A stretch of DNA of 64,000 nt from Cryobacterium sp. SO1 (lineage in GTDB: Bacteria > Actinomycetota > Actinomycetes > Actinomycetales > Microbacteriaceae), in contig NZ_CP067394.1 in the NCBI RefSeq assembly GCF_004210215.2, positions 434,001-498,000 on the forward strand, read 5' to 3'. The position numbers were made by a program, and so were the translations under genes. The stretch's first letter is position 1; the number at the start of each line of letters is the position of its first letter. The notes below the pieces were generated by a model. That model was not told where the DNA came from. It worked only from the letters and a program-made list of their open reading frames with translations, and searched no databases. Shown here piece by piece: positions 1-9,486 of the stretch.

Positions 1-321
1 GCCTACGTGCACCCGTCCCGGTGGGAGTCCTGCAGCATCATGCTGCTTGAGGCTGCTGCAGCCGGAGTACCCAGCCTGATCTCCGACAGCATTCACGCTG
101 CGGACGAACTCGGCCCGCTGCGGGTGCTGCACTCGGTCGACTTCACCGACGACACCGTCGACGGTCAGGCCGCCCTCGAATCAGTGGCCGGCAACCGGGA
201 GCTGGCCGGAAACGCTCGCGACTGGGCGGCCACAGAAGCACGGTGGTCCCGGGTCGGCAGACAGATGGTTGAGGCGCACACCGCCCTCGGCCTGAGAACA
301 CAAGGAGGATTACGCCCATGA
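1..321 (+). CDS. Glycosyltransferase family 4, C-terminal fragment (5' end outside window)
   Basis: The reading frame is open from the first base and covers only the last ~106 residues of a GT-B glycosyltransferase. The visible signature is the nucleotide-sugar binding segment HPSRWESCSIMLLEAAAAGVPSLISD, split here as HPSRWESCSIM then LLEAAAAGVPSL; it has the Glu and small-residue run typical of GT4 family enzymes. The rest of the fold and the true start are missing, so donor and acceptor cannot be inferred. Its stop overlaps the next start (ATGA), so it is cotranscribed and probably translationally coupled with the pyruvyltransferase-like gene. Role by context: sugar transfer during exopolysaccharide assembly at the cytoplasmic membrane. 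Confidence 0.85.
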   Translation, partial: AYVHPSRWESCSIMLLEAAAAGVPSLISDSIHAADELGPLRVLHSVDFTDDTVDGQAALESVAGNRELAGNARDWAATEARWSRVGRQMVEAHTALGLRTQGGLRP

Positions 322-1253
322 GCGTTGTAGTAGTAGACCCCGGGATGACCTCCACGAATCTGGGCGACCAGATTATTTCGGATGCCATCCACCGGGAATT
401 CATCACCCCGCTGAGCCGCTCCACCCATGTCGAGGTGATTCCCATGCACGGACCGTTATCGGATGCGTCGCGGGACGCCCTGCGGTCCGCCGACGAGGTT
501 GTCGTCTGCGGCACCAACCTGCTGTCCAACCACATGCGCTTCCGTACCAGCTGGGAATGGGACCGCGCCGACATCGAGCTGGCCAAGGGCAAGCTCACCG
601 TGTTCGGTGCCGGCTGGTGGCAGTACCAGGTTGGCGCGATCGACCCTGTCAGCGCCCGCTGGATGAAGTCCATGGGCGGCGGACGAACGTGGGGCGTACG
701 AGACGCGTACTCGGCCAAGCGCCTGGCTGCGGCAGGCGTGGCGTCTGCGCACATCTCCTGCCCCACGCTATGGCGGGTCGGCGAGCAGCCCTTGCCGTCG
801 ACACAGAAACGGATTATCGCCACCTTCACCGACTACAACCAGGACCCGCTCGCCGACCGCCGGCTGATCGACCTGCTCGAGTCGCGCCACGACGTGCTCT
901 ATTGGCCACAGGGCCCGGGTGATCGTCGCTACATCGAATCGATTTCGCCCGGCGCGCCCACTTTCATCGATCCAAGCCTGGCTGCATTCGACCACGAGCT
1001 CCAGCAGCCGGACACGGCCTACGTCGGTCTCCGCCTCCACGGCGGAATCCGTGCACTGCAGTTCGGCGTGCCGAGTTTGATTCTCAGCATCGACAACCGC
1101 GCGCGTGAGATCAGCCGTTCGGTCGGCCTCCGTGCGCCGTCCCGGCACGCATTCCGTGACATCGAACACGCCCTGGACGGGCAGAGCCCCGTCGCGATCG
1201 AGCTCCCCGCCGACGCGATCGAATCCTGGACGAAGACTTGGAGCCTCGCATGA
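318..1253 (+). CDS. Polysaccharide pyruvyltransferase family protein
   Basis: A 311-residue soluble protein with the layout of the polysaccharide pyruvyltransferase family. It has an N-terminal GTNLGDQII-like segment (here TSTNLGDQII, residues ~11-20). The C-terminal motif GLRLHGGIRALQFGVPSLIL (from residue ~237) carries the family His-Gly pair. Known members transfer pyruvate from phosphoenolpyruvate onto a sugar, giving the polymer negative charge. The start overlaps the previous stop, preceded by AAGGAG. It sits between a glycosyltransferase and a small unknown gene, all overlapping by 4 nt, so one operon is likely. Substrate is not deducible; some family members have other roles in glycan building. 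Confidence 0.8.
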   Translation: MSVVVVDPGMTSTNLGDQIISDAIHREFITPLSRSTHVEVIPMHGPLSDASRDALRSADEVVVCGTNLLSNHMRFRTSWEWDRADIELAKGKLTVFGAGWWQYQVGAIDPVSARWMKSMGGGRTWGVRDAYSAKRLAAAGVASAHISCPTLWRVGEQPLPSTQKRIIATFTDYNQDPLADRRLIDLLESRHDVLYWPQGPGDRRYIESISPGAPTFIDPSLAAFDHELQQPDTAYVGLRLHGGIRALQFGVPSLILSIDNRAREISRSVGLRAPSRHAFRDIEHALDGQSPVAIELPADAIESWTKTWSLA

Positions 1254-1624
1254 GCAAGCTGACCCCAACCCGCACGGCGACGACTGTTCTGGCGTGCGCC
1301 GTTCCGCGCACCTGGGCTTCGGCGCACGGCTCGGCCGACGCGATCGGGTCCGACCTATCGACGTTCGACTTCGTGCTGGTCTTCAACGCCGACCAATACC
1401 TGCACGTGCTCGCGGCGGACGGGCAGCCGATCCTCATCACCCGTGACTTCAGCGTGACCGATCGCAGGGGCAAGCTGCGGCTGCGCCTCGGCCGTCTTAT
1501 CGAGCCATGGCGACTCCGTCGCACGTTGCTCAATGAGGGTGTCACCCGCCTCACGATCCTGCCTGGACCAGGCGCTCTCGCGTACCGGATCGCCGCCATC
1601 ATGGGCCGCGTCCCGGTCTCGTAG
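1250..1624 (+). CDS. Hypothetical protein, last gene of the polysaccharide operon
   Basis: A 124-residue protein I do not recognise. I start it at the ATG overlapping the preceding stop (ATGA); a TTG 12 nt upstream in frame is possible but less likely. It has no signal peptide or membrane span. It begins with a basic stretch, then FDFVLVFNADQYLHVL and a basic middle (RRGKLRLRLGRLIEPWRLRRTL). The tight overlap with the pyruvyltransferase-like gene suggests a job in the same pathway. The next gene is convergent on the other strand, 88 nt away. Confidence 0.65.
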   Translation: MSKLTPTRTATTVLACAVPRTWASAHGSADAIGSDLSTFDFVLVFNADQYLHVLAADGQPILITRDFSVTDRRGKLRLRLGRLIEPWRLRRTLLNEGVTRLTILPGPGALAYRIAAIMGRVPVS

Positions 1625-1712
1625 TTCGACGGGCGATCACCTCTACTCGGGCTCAGACGCCCGTCTAGAGGTGCTTGCCGATCGCGGAGAACGTGGGCCG
1701 GATAGGGTGCGC

Positions 1713-2846
1713 CTAGGAGCGCGCGGCTGCCGACAGTGCGTCGTCGTAGTGCCCGGCCAGCAGGGCGGCCACCGAGTCGATCGAGAAGTCCCGTTCGATC
1801 AGCTCGCGGCCGTTGTCACCCATGCGACGCGCCAGGGCCTCATCGCTCAGGAGGGACTCCAGCGCCAACGTGAGACTCTCCTGGCTGTCGTCAACCACGA
1901 TGCCGGCCTCGGCAGCCCGCACGAACGGCGCCAACCCGCAGGTGTCGGTGATGATGACCGGGAGGCCCACCGAGAGCGCCTCGAGCACGGACATCGGGAA
2001 CGGCTCATCGACCGACGGTAAGACATAGACGCTGGCGGAGCGCATCCGCTCCAGGGTCGCTTCGGGGGGAAGCGCACCGCTCCAGACGATGCGGTCGGCG
2101 TGGCCGGACTCGTTGATTCGGTCCTGGACTGCGCGGCCCTCGCCCTCATCGGGTCCGATCAGGGTGAACTCCACATCGCGGGAGCGATGGGCGATCTGCA
2201 CGGCCGCTTCAACGAAAAACTGAGGGCGCTTGCGTTTCTGCAGGCGGGCGAGGAAAAGCGCCTCGCGGCGACCCGAGGAGCCGGGGGTCGGTGGGTGCGA
2301 GAGCGGAACACCGTTCGGAATCCGGCTGATCACCAGGTTGGGGCCGCCGACCTTCTGCAGGTCAGACTCTTCCCTGGGCGTCAACGAGAGGATTCGACGG
2401 GCGTCACGCAAGACCGGCCGAGTCAGTGCAGCGTCAAGCGGCACTGCCAGTGGGTTGCCGCTTTCATCAATCATGCCGTGGCATTGCACCAGGTACGGCG
2501 CCTGGGCGCGCCTCACCATGGCGGCAGCCGGCAGGGTCACGAGGTCCCGAGCCAGGTGGATGTGCCACATGTCGAACCGCCGAACCTCCCGGTGAACCGC
2601 CCGAAGCAAGCCGGGGGAAGACATGCCGGCGAAACCGGCACGCGGAATGGCCTGGACGGTCCTGAAGAGACGCACAGGCACACCGTCTATGTCGGTCGGT
2701 GGAATCTGAAATCCGCGGGTCCCGGCGAATATCGTCACCTCGTGGCCCAGCGCGATCAGCGCCTTCGCTTGGTTGACGGCGACTCGTACGGGGCCGCCGT
2801 AGGCACCTTCCGGCGTGACGACGGTGACGACTTGGGCTATGCGCAC
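1713..2846 (-). CDS. Glycosyltransferase family 4 (GT-B)
   Basis: A 377-residue GT-B enzyme. The N-terminal acceptor domain starts RIAQVVTVVTPEGAYGGP, with the glycine-rich loop of GT4 enzymes. The C-terminal donor domain has EPFPMSVLEALSVGLPVI at ~281, the EX7E-type nucleotide-sugar site. I chose the GTG start because GAGGAA lies just upstream and homology-like sequence begins there; an open frame runs further upstream but reads as low-complexity non-protein. It lies 40 nt downstream of a WcaF-like acetyltransferase on the same strand, so the pair probably forms an operon diverging from the WcaI-like gene. Likely adds a sugar to a lipid-linked repeat unit on the cytoplasmic face; the sugar is unknown. 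Confidence 0.85.
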   Translation of the reverse strand: MRIAQVVTVVTPEGAYGGPVRVAVNQAKALIALGHEVTIFAGTRGFQIPPTDIDGVPVRLFRTVQAIPRAGFAGMSSPGLLRAVHREVRRFDMWHIHLARDLVTLPAAAMVRRAQAPYLVQCHGMIDESGNPLAVPLDAALTRPVLRDARRILSLTPREESDLQKVGGPNLVISRIPNGVPLSHPPTPGSSGRREALFLARLQKRKRPQFFVEAAVQIAHRSRDVEFTLIGPDEGEGRAVQDRINESGHADRIVWSGALPPEATLERMRSASVYVLPSVDEPFPMSVLEALSVGLPVIITDTCGLAPFVRAAEAGIVVDDSQESLTLALESLLSDEALARRMGDNGRELIERDFSIDSVAALLAGHYDDALSAAARS

Positions 2847-2886
2847 GGGTTCCTCATCGGGGCAGTGGTTGTCATGGAGCGGTGTC

Positions 2887-3468
2887 TCAGCTGAAGCGGG
2901 TGCCGAGGGGACCCGGCTTGTCAGTGCTGCCCCAGATGGTGTTTTCCGGAACGATGCCCTGCACGGTCGTGCCCGGCTGGATGAGGGCCGAGGGGCCGAC
3001 GTCACTGCCGCCGAGCACAATGCACCGCGACGTCACCCAGGCACCGTCTCCGATACTGATCGGGCGGGTGATCAGCGCCATGTCTCGCCGGTGGGCGTGG
3101 CTTCCTGTCGTGAGAAATGTCTCCTGGGAGAGGATGACGTCACTGCCGATGAAGATGCGATCCTGGTTGTGGAACCACACGCCTTCGCCGATCCAGGAGC
3201 GGTCGCCGATGTGCAGTTTCCATGGAAACTTGACCCGGGTGCGGGGCCGGAAGATGACGCCGTCGCCGATCTCCGCGCCGAAGAGGCGCAGGGCGCGGAT
3301 CCGCAGCGATGAACTGATTTGCCAGGGGTTGGTGACCAGCAGGAGCTCGACGATCGCCCACAGGTAGACCTGCGCTTTCGGTCTGTCCCACGCCGCCTTC
3401 TCGCCTGGCGCGTCAGCCAAGTTGATCACCCGCGCACTACCCGACTGGTTCGTTTCCTTGAGCCCCAC
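2887..3468 (-). CDS. WcaF-like putative O-acetyltransferase (left-handed beta-helix)
   Basis: A 193-residue protein with hexapeptide-repeat sequence from ~residue 65 on (FGAEIGDGVIFRPR, IGDRSWIGEGVW, IGSDVILSQ, IGDGAWV, VGPSALIQPGTTV), the coil signature of acetyl-CoA dependent O-acetyltransferases such as colanic acid WcaF. The His in TTGSHAHR fits the catalytic position. The GTG start is chosen for the GGAGGA 4 nt upstream; longer in-frame starts exist but lack a ribosome site. It probably decorates a sugar of the exopolysaccharide. The following glycosyltransferase is 40 nt downstream on the same strand. Confidence 0.82.
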   Translation of the reverse strand: MGLKETNQSGSARVINLADAPGEKAAWDRPKAQVYLWAIVELLLVTNPWQISSSLRIRALRLFGAEIGDGVIFRPRTRVKFPWKLHIGDRSWIGEGVWFHNQDRIFIGSDVILSQETFLTTGSHAHRRDMALITRPISIGDGAWVTSRCIVLGGSDVGPSALIQPGTTVQGIVPENTIWGSTDKPGPLGTRFS

Positions 3469-3786
3469 GATGTCCTCCGCACAATTGCCCACCCCCCATT
3501 GTGTCGCCTCTGTACCCCGTCCGGGGTGCACGTGGCGTCGTCGCGCCCGCTTTTAACCTGACCGAAACCCGCAATTTACCCTCCCGACCTCCCCGCATTG
3601 GGTGGGGGGGCGCTGTCGTGGTTAGGCTGGGATCCCACACTGCGACTGTCACCTGAATGGGTGTGACCCGTTTGGGCGCCGCGGTGCGAGACATCGATCC
3701 ACCTGGGGGATTTTCGTGAAAACTATTAAGCTTGGGCTCGCGCAGTTCGCGGCGCGTTGTCCCGCGAATGCGGAAGCAGCTCCACT
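3469..3786. other. Divergent intergenic region of the polysaccharide locus
   Basis: About 320 nt between two divergent transcription units; I see no convincing gene. On the plus strand, GAAAC at 3564 is followed after 16 nt by CGAC, the general shape of an ECF sigma promoter, and a G-run follows at 3603. This match is weak and could be chance. Runs of C and G around 3490 and 3600 make simple hairpins possible. Confidence 0.4.
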
Positions 3787-5076
3787 GTGACCCGTGTCGA
3801 TATCCCGCAGCCCACGGTCGATGCGGCCGAGAGCCATGCGCTCAGGGTGTTGGTGATCGGGCTGAACTACACCCCGGAGACCACCGGCATCTCGCCGTAC
3901 ACCAGCGCCCTTGCACGTGGCCTGGCGCAACGCGGCATTGCGGTGAGCGCGCTCACCGCCCACCCGCACTACCCGGAGTGGAAGATCCACGACGGGTACG
4001 GCGGCTGGACCAGCACGGAAGTCATCGACGCGGTGCCGGTCACCCGGTTGAAGCACTATGTGCCGGCCAGCCCCGGCGGGGTGAACCGGCTCGTGTCCGA
4101 GCTTTCCTTCGGCCTGCGCCTGCTCTTCGCGCGGTGGGGCCGGCCCGATGTGGTCGTCATGGTCTCGCCGGCGCTGTTCTCCACGGCGATCGGCATGCTG
4201 CGCGCCCGGCTGAGCCCAAACCGGCCCCTGGTCAACGTGTGGGTGCAGGACATCTACAGCCTCGGGATCACCGAGACCGGCATGGGAAATGGCCCTGTTG
4301 CGAAGTTCATCACCTGGGTGGAGAAGACGACCCTGAAGGCCGCCGCCGGGGTCGTTGTGATCCATGACAGGTTCGGCGAGCACCTCAGTCGTCGTCTCGG
4401 CGTCGACCCTGGGAACATCGAAATTGTCCGCAACTGGACCCACCTTGACCCGGGCGCGCCCACGGATGTCGCCGCCACCAGGGCCAGGCACGGCTGGGCC
4501 GATGACGAGACCATCGTGTTGCATGCCGGCAACATGGGGGTCAAGCAGGGTCTTGAGAACGTCGTGCATGCCGCCCGGCTCGCCGACGAACAGAACAGCC
4601 CGGTGCGCTTTGTGCTGCTGGGCAACGGGAGCCAGCGTGATGAGCTCCAGGAGCTTGGCGCGACGATCGTCCGGCTGCAGTTCATCGGGTCGCTCGACGA
4701 CGCCGGCTTCCAGGACGCGCTCTCGGCCGCGGACGTGCTTCTCGTGAATGAGAAGCCCGGGGTGTCGGAGATGGCGGTACCCAGCAAGCTCACCTCATAC
4801 TTCAACGCAGCCCGCCCGGTCATCGGGGCAACCGACCCGGACGGGCTCACCGCTAGCGAGATCGAAGCCGCGGAAGGGGGCCGGATAGTGGCTGCCGGAG
4901 ACCCCCAGGCGCTCCTGGAGGCCGCACTCGCGCTAGGGTCCGACCTGGATCTGGCCCGACACCTGGGCGCGAACGGGTTCCGTTACCGCACACAGGTGCT
5001 CGGTGAGGCTGCGGCCATCGACCGGTTCGCGAGTTGGCTTCGCACCCTCACGGCGCGTAGCGGCACCCGTAGATGA
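3787..5076 (+). CDS. WcaI-like glycosyltransferase (GT4)
   Basis: A ~429-residue GT-B enzyme resembling the colanic acid glycosyltransferase WcaI. N-terminal VLVIGLNYTPETTGISPYT (~residues 19-37) and the central WVQDIYSLGI are typical. The donor domain carries VLHAGNMGVKQGLENVV and ends in VNEKPGVSEMAVPSKLTSY, where the Glu and Lys contact the nucleotide sugar. The start is uncertain: a GTG at the given position follows GGAAG, and a TTG lies 30 nt upstream in frame. WcaI-type enzymes often add fucose or glucose, which fits the adjacent GDP-fucose genes. A separate promoter precedes gmd downstream. Confidence 0.82.
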   Translation: MTRVDIPQPTVDAAESHALRVLVIGLNYTPETTGISPYTSALARGLAQRGIAVSALTAHPHYPEWKIHDGYGGWTSTEVIDAVPVTRLKHYVPASPGGVNRLVSELSFGLRLLFARWGRPDVVVMVSPALFSTAIGMLRARLSPNRPLVNVWVQDIYSLGITETGMGNGPVAKFITWVEKTTLKAAAGVVVIHDRFGEHLSRRLGVDPGNIEIVRNWTHLDPGAPTDVAATRARHGWADDETIVLHAGNMGVKQGLENVVHAARLADEQNSPVRFVLLGNGSQRDELQELGATIVRLQFIGSLDDAGFQDALSAADVLLVNEKPGVSEMAVPSKLTSYFNAARPVIGATDPDGLTASEIEAAEGGRIVAAGDPQALLEAALALGSDLDLARHLGANGFRYRTQVLGEAAAIDRFASWLRTLTARSGTRR

Positions 5077-5096
5077 CGTTCCCGGGTACCCCCCGT

Positions 5097-5125
5097 TTGC
5101 GTCACGGCACCCGAATCCATATGCT
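5097..5125 (+). promoter_or_regulatory. Sigma-70-type promoter of gmd-fcl
   Basis: TTGCGT and TATGCT are separated by 17 nt, a good housekeeping promoter about 80 nt before the gmd start. Predicted transcription start is near 5132. Downstream, a GAAAC with CGG after 16 nt (5138-5162) resembles a weak ECF site but is probably chance. Confidence 0.6.
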
Positions 5126-5205
5126 CGGCCTTGTAGTGAAACAGCCCGGCATCGACGACGGACGTCATGTCCGATCGCTGTTGCCCGACACCCCTGGGGG
5201 ATCAA

Positions 5206-6264
5206 ATGACTAAGCGCGCGCTCATTACCGGAATCACCGGTCAGGACGGTTCCTATCTGGCGGAGCTGCTACTCGCCAAAGGGTACGAGGTGCATGGTCT
5301 GATCCGTCGCGCATCGACGTTCAACACGTCACGGATCGATCATCTCTACGTGGATCCGCACGACCCGACGGCCAAACTTTTCCTGCACTACGGTGACCTG
5401 TCCGACGGCTCGCGTCTGGTGACCCTGTTGGCCGAGATTCAGCCGGACGAGGTCTACAACCTGGCGGCCCAGTCGCACGTGCGGGTGTCGTTCGATGAGC
5501 CGGAACACACCGGTGACACGACCGGGATGGGCACCATCCGTCTGCTCGAAGCCGTCCGGATGGCGGGTATTCACCCGCGGTTCTACCAGGCGTCCAGTTC
5601 GGAAATGTTCGGTGCCACGCCGCCGCCGCAGAACGAGGACACCCCGTTCTACCCGCGGTCCCCCTACGGTGCGGCGAAGGTGTACTCGTACTGGGTGACC
5701 AAGAACTACCGGGAGGCGTACGACATGTTCGCCGTGAACGGGATCCTGTTCAACCACGAGTCCCCGCGCCGTGGTGAAACGTTCGTGACGCGCAAGATCA
5801 CCCGGGCCGTCGCTGCGATCAAGGCCGGCACCCAGGACCACGTGTACCTGGGCAACCTGGACTCGATCCGGGACTGGGGTTACGCCGCCGAGTATGTCGA
5901 GGGCATGTGGCGGATGTTGCAGGCCGACGAACCGGACGACTTCGTCCTCGCCACCGGCGGCAACTTCACCGTGCGGGACTTCGTGGAAACCTCCTTCAGC
6001 CACGCCGGCCTGAACTGGGAAGATCACGTCAAGTTCGACGAACGTTACCTGCGCCCGACCGAGGTCGACGCTCTGGTCGGCGACGCGTCCAAGGCTCAGG
6101 ACAAGCTCGGCTGGAAGGCCGAAGTGGATACCGCCGAGCTGGCCCGGATCATGGTCGACGCCGACATCGCCGCGCTGTCGCACTCGGGTCGGCCGTGGAT
6201 CGATGAGGTCAAGCTGACCAGCTGGGGCACCAAGGCGCCTCAAGTGGGAAGTGAAGTAGCGTGA
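5206..6264 (+). CDS. gmd: GDP-mannose 4,6-dehydratase
   Basis: A 352-residue short-chain dehydrogenase/reductase that converts GDP-mannose to GDP-4-keto-6-deoxymannose, the first step towards GDP-L-fucose. The NADP-binding loop is [14 protein letters not shown] near the N terminus, and the catalytic YxxxK appears in [12 protein letters not shown] (~residue 150). [15 protein letters not shown] and [17 protein letters not shown] are diagnostic for Gmd. Length matches the family. The ATG follows GGGGGATC; an upstream in-frame start is less likely. Its stop overlaps the GTG of fcl (GTGA), giving coupled translation of the two enzymes. Confidence 0.96.
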   Translation: MTKRALITGITGQDGSYLAELLLAKGYEVHGLIRRASTFNTSRIDHLYVDPHDPTAKLFLHYGDLSDGSRLVTLLAEIQPDEVYNLAAQSHVRVSFDEPEHTGDTTGMGTIRLLEAVRMAGIHPRFYQASSSEMFGATPPPQNEDTPFYPRSPYGAAKVYSYWVTKNYREAYDMFAVNGILFNHESPRRGETFVTRKITRAVAAIKAGTQDHVYLGNLDSIRDWGYAAEYVEGMWRMLQADEPDDFVLATGGNFTVRDFVETSFSHAGLNWEDHVKFDERYLRPTEVDALVGDASKAQDKLGWKAEVDTAELARIMVDADIAALSHSGRPWIDEVKLTSWGTKAPQVGSEVA

Positions 6265-7256
6265 GCGGCGCCGCGACGGACACCCGCGACCAGGTCGACT
6301 TCACCCCGGCCGCGCTGGACCGGGATGCCCGGTTCTATGTGGCCGGGCACCGCGGTCTGGTCGGTTCCGCGATCTGGCGGCGACTGGAGGCGGAGGGCTT
6401 CACCGACCTCGTCGGGCGTGGCTCGGCCGAGCTGGACTTGAAGGACCGTGACGCGGTGTTCGCGTTCTTCGCCGAGACCACTCCTCGGTATGTGGTGTTG
6501 GCGGCGGCGAAGGTCGGCGGGATCCTGGCCAACAGCACCTACCCAGTGGACTTCCTCAGCGACAACCTCCGCATCCAGGTCAACGTGCTCGACGCCGCCC
6601 TCAAGTACGGTGTGGAACGCCTCCTGTTTCTGGGGTCGTCCTGCATTTACCCGCGCTTGGCGCCGCAGCCGATCCGGGAAGACACCCTCCTCACCGGGCA
6701 CCTCGAGCCCACCAACGACGCGTACGCCATCGCGAAGATCGCCGGGATCCTGCAGATCCAGGCGATCCGCAGGCAGTATGGACTGCCGTGGATCTCGGCG
6801 ATGCCCACGAACCTCTACGGGCCCGGCGATAACTTCTCGCCCACGGGTTCGCACGTGTTGCCGGCGCTGATCCGCCGCTACGACGGAGCCGCCCAATCCG
6901 GTGCGACCAGTGTCACGAACTGGGGCACCGGTACGCCGCGGCGGGAGTTCCTGCACGTGGACGACATGGCTGAGGCGTGCCTGCACCTGCTGGAGCACTA
7001 CGACGGGCCCGAACAGGTCAACGTGGGTACCGGCAGTGACGTCACAATCCGCGAGATCGCCGAGACGATCGCCCGTGTGGTCGGTTTCACCGGCACCACG
7101 GAGTGGGACACCGACAAGCCAGATGGCACCCCGCAGAAGCTGCTGGATGTGAGCAAACTCGCCCACGCAGGCTGGACGGCCAAGATCGGCCTCGAAGACG
7201 GCATCCGCTCCACCGTGCGGTGGTACCGCGACCGCGCCACCACCCTGCGGGAGTAG
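6261..7256 (+). CDS. fcl: GDP-L-fucose synthase
   Basis: A 331-residue epimerase/reductase that turns GDP-4-keto-6-deoxymannose into GDP-L-fucose. The family's Rossmann motif is [10 protein letters not shown] (~residue 29), followed by GSSCIYPR and the active-site Tyr-Lys in YAIAKIAGI; the late motif [17 protein letters not shown] is also present. The N terminus is ~20 residues longer than in many homologues. The GTG start overlaps the gmd stop. With gmd it gives the cell an activated fucose for the neighbouring glycosyltransferases. Confidence 0.95.
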   Translation: MSGAATDTRDQVDFTPAALDRDARFYVAGHRGLVGSAIWRRLEAEGFTDLVGRGSAELDLKDRDAVFAFFAETTPRYVVLAAAKVGGILANSTYPVDFLSDNLRIQVNVLDAALKYGVERLLFLGSSCIYPRLAPQPIREDTLLTGHLEPTNDAYAIAKIAGILQIQAIRRQYGLPWISAMPTNLYGPGDNFSPTGSHVLPALIRRYDGAAQSGATSVTNWGTGTPRREFLHVDDMAEACLHLLEHYDGPEQVNVGTGSDVTIREIAETIARVVGFTGTTEWDTDKPDGTPQKLLDVSKLAHAGWTAKIGLEDGIRSTVRWYRDRATTLRE

Positions 7257-7474
7257 CCGCTCACCGCCGAAAGGCGGATTGGCCGGGAAGATTCCAGTCA
7301 TTCGTTGAGGTGCAATTGACACCCACAGTTCACAGAAATGAAACACGCCAACTGGATATCCGCTGATAATTTCCTCTAGTGTTGGTTTATGCCCCCCATT
7401 CGGGGAGGGGGCCGCTTCGATCGAAGCATCGCCAGTGTCGGCACATTCATCGCACAGCAACAGGGGGTACAACC

Positions 7475-8044
7475 ATGTTCAAGCCGTCCTTAGTGGCAGC
7501 CGCTCTCGCGGTTCTCGTCGTCTTCGCGTTACCGGCCCCGGCCAACGCCACCGGCTACGTGCCTGACGACAACATCAGCGTCGCGGGTGACATCACGCCT
7601 GATGCCACCGTCAGGGTCAGCTTCACCGACGGGTCCTTCACCCCTGATGAAGAGGTGTCCTTCACTCTCTCCGGCGAAACCGCGCTGGATGCCACTCTCG
7701 CGACCATCAAGTCGGTCGTGAACTCGCCGAGCATGGTCAAGACGGGCACCGACACGGGCTCCGTCGCTCTGGACGTCACCCTGCCGAAAGATGCCTCAGG
7801 GACCTATACCATCACCGCAACCGGTCTCACCTCTGGAACCACTGGCACGTCGAGCCTCACCGTCTCACACACTGACGCCGCTGCGAGCGCCGGCGCAAGC
7901 ATCCGCGCGACCAGCGGCGGGCTCACCGGCAGCGGCTACAACGGGCCCGTGCTCGTCATCTGGGGTGCAGTCGGCACGATGCTCCTCGGTGTGGCGTTGG
8001 TCGTCGTGCTCGGCGTCGTTCGCCGCCAGCGCGCAACCGTATAG
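7475..8044 (+). CDS. Putative cell-surface protein with C-terminal membrane anchor
   Basis: A 189-residue protein I cannot assign to a named family. An N-terminal signal peptide is clear (LVAAALAVLVVFALPAPANA, cleavage near residue 27). The middle is rich in Thr, Ser and Asp and reads like one immunoglobulin-like beta domain (SVAGDITPDATVRVSFTDG). A transmembrane helix (VLVIWGAVGTMLLGVALVVV) and an RRQR tail close the protein. No LPXTG-type motif is visible, so anchoring is by the helix. The ATG is preceded by CAGGGGG. It stands alone between fcl and the UDP-sugar dehydrogenase with ~220 nt upstream, so it probably has its own promoter. Likely faces the cell wall. Confidence 0.75.
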   Translation: MFKPSLVAAALAVLVVFALPAPANATGYVPDDNISVAGDITPDATVRVSFTDGSFTPDEEVSFTLSGETALDATLATIKSVVNSPSMVKTGTDTGSVALDVTLPKDASGTYTITATGLTSGTTGTSSLTVSHTDAAASAGASIRATSGGLTGSGYNGPVLVIWGAVGTMLLGVALVVVLGVVRRQRATV

Positions 8045-8124
8045 CGCACAGCCCGAGCGACCGGACAGGCCGTGAGCTCACCCGGTACTGTTCGCCGCCA
8101 ACTCGAAAACCAATCGTCGCCGAC

Positions 8125-8146
8125 ACGGCAGCCCAGGGGCTGCCGT
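8125..8146 (+). terminator. Hairpin, probable terminator of the surface-protein gene
   Basis: ACGGCAGCC and GGCTGCCGT form a 9-bp perfect stem (10 bp with the inner C-G) with a very small loop. No clear U-run follows, so it could also act on the dehydrogenase leader downstream. Confidence 0.45.
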
Positions 8147-8172
8147 TAGGCTTGTCCTATGGGGAATGAAGA

Positions 8173-9486
8173 ATGAAAATATCAGTCATCGGCTGTGGCT
8201 ACCTCGGCGCCGTCCACGCATCAGCTATGGCTGAGCTGGGCCATGAGGTTGTTGGCATCGACGTCGACGCGGCCAAGATCGCGGCGCTGTCCGCCGGCAG
8301 AACTCCGTTCTTCGAGCCCGGCCTGCCCGAGGTGCTGACCTCCGCCATAGCATCGGGCCGGTTGCGCTTCAGTACCGACATCGCGGATGCGGCAGGCGCC
8401 TCTGTGCACTTCGTGGCCGTCGGTACCCCGCAGAAGAAGGGCAGCAACGCCGCCGATCTCAGCTACGTGGACGCGGCGGTTGAGGCGCTGCTGCCGCACT
8501 TGCACGCGGGTGACCTTATCGTGGGAAAGAGCACCGTGCCTGTGGGCACTGCAGCACGGCTCGCCGCGGTCGTCGCGGCCTCCGGATCTGGCGCGACCCT
8601 GGCCTGGAACCCCGAGTTCCTCCGCGAAGGGTTCGCTGTGCAAGACACCATCGCCCCGGACCGGCTCGTTTACGGCGTTCCCGCTGGGGAAGCCGGAGAG
8701 CGCGCTGTCGCTCAGCTCAATGAGGTCTACGTGTCGGCAATGGCCACCAAGACCCCGCTGGTCGTCACCGACTATGCCACAGCCGAGCTGGTCAAGGTCG
8801 CCGCGAACGCGTTCCTGGCCACCAAGATCAGCTTCATCAACGCCATGGCCGAGATCGCCGAAGTATCCGGCGCCGACGTCACCCAGCTCGCCGACGCGAT
8901 CGGCTATGACTCACGCATCGGCCGCCGGTTCCTCAACGCCGGAGTCGGCTTCGGCGGCGGTTGCCTCCCCAAGGACATTCGGGCGTTCACTGCCCGGGCC
9001 GAAGAGCTCGGCCGCGGCGAATCCGTGGCCTTCCTCAAGGAGGTCGATGCCATCAACCTGCGCCGCCGGCAGCGAGTTGTGGACCTGGCCGTTGCAGCGC
9101 TGAACCGTCCTGTGTACAAGGCCAAGGTCGCCGTGCTCGGGCTCAGCTTCAAGCCGCACTCCGACGACGTGCGCGACTCCCCGGCCCTCGATGTGGCCGT
9201 GCAGCTGCGCGGCCTCGGCGCGGACGTCGTCGCCACCGACCCGCAGGCGATCGAGAACTCGCGCGCCCGGCACCCGCAGCTCAGCTACTCGAGCGAGATC
9301 GAAGAGACCCTGCGTGGCGCGGCCGCAGTGGTGCTCGTCACCGAGTGGCCGGAATTCAAGGCCATCGACCCGGTCTGGGCCGCCACACTGGTGGAGACTC
9401 GGACGATCATCGATGGTCGCAACACCCTGAACGCAGCCGAGTGGCGTGCAGCCGGCTGGACCTACTACGGATTGGGCCGACCCTAA
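8173..9486 (+). CDS. UDP-glucose 6-dehydrogenase family protein
   Basis: A 437-residue NAD-dependent UDP-sugar dehydrogenase that oxidises the 6-OH to a carboxylate, normally giving UDP-glucuronate for acidic polymers. The N-terminal NAD loop is GCGYLGAVHASAMAELGHEV. GKSTVPVGT and NPEFLREGFAVQDT follow, then the catalytic Cys in GVGFGGGCLPKDI (~residue 262). The C-terminal domain has LGLSFKPHSDDVRDSPALDV. Length is standard. A TAGGCT box lies 21 nt before the ATG, giving a short leader. Its stop overlaps the start of the HAD gene. UDP-mannosamine dehydrogenase is an alternative, since the two subfamilies look alike. Confidence 0.92.
   Translation: MKISVIGCGYLGAVHASAMAELGHEVVGIDVDAAKIAALSAGRTPFFEPGLPEVLTSAIASGRLRFSTDIADAAGASVHFVAVGTPQKKGSNAADLSYVDAAVEALLPHLHAGDLIVGKSTVPVGTAARLAAVVAASGSGATLAWNPEFLREGFAVQDTIAPDRLVYGVPAGEAGERAVAQLNEVYVSAMATKTPLVVTDYATAELVKVAANAFLATKISFINAMAEIAEVSGADVTQLADAIGYDSRIGRRFLNAGVGFGGGCLPKDIRAFTARAEELGRGESVAFLKEVDAINLRRRQRVVDLAVAALNRPVYKAKVAVLGLSFKPHSDDVRDSPALDVAVQLRGLGADVVATDPQAIENSRARHPQLSYSSEIEETLRGAAAVVLVTEWPEFKAIDPVWAATLVETRTIIDGRNTLNAAEWRAAGWTYYGLGRP

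Noticed and set aside
1713..3020. Longer form of the minus-strand glycosyltransferase (435 aa)
   Set aside because: The extra 58 residues are low-complexity and overlap the acetyltransferase end; the GTG at 2846 has a ribosome site and starts at the conserved fold.
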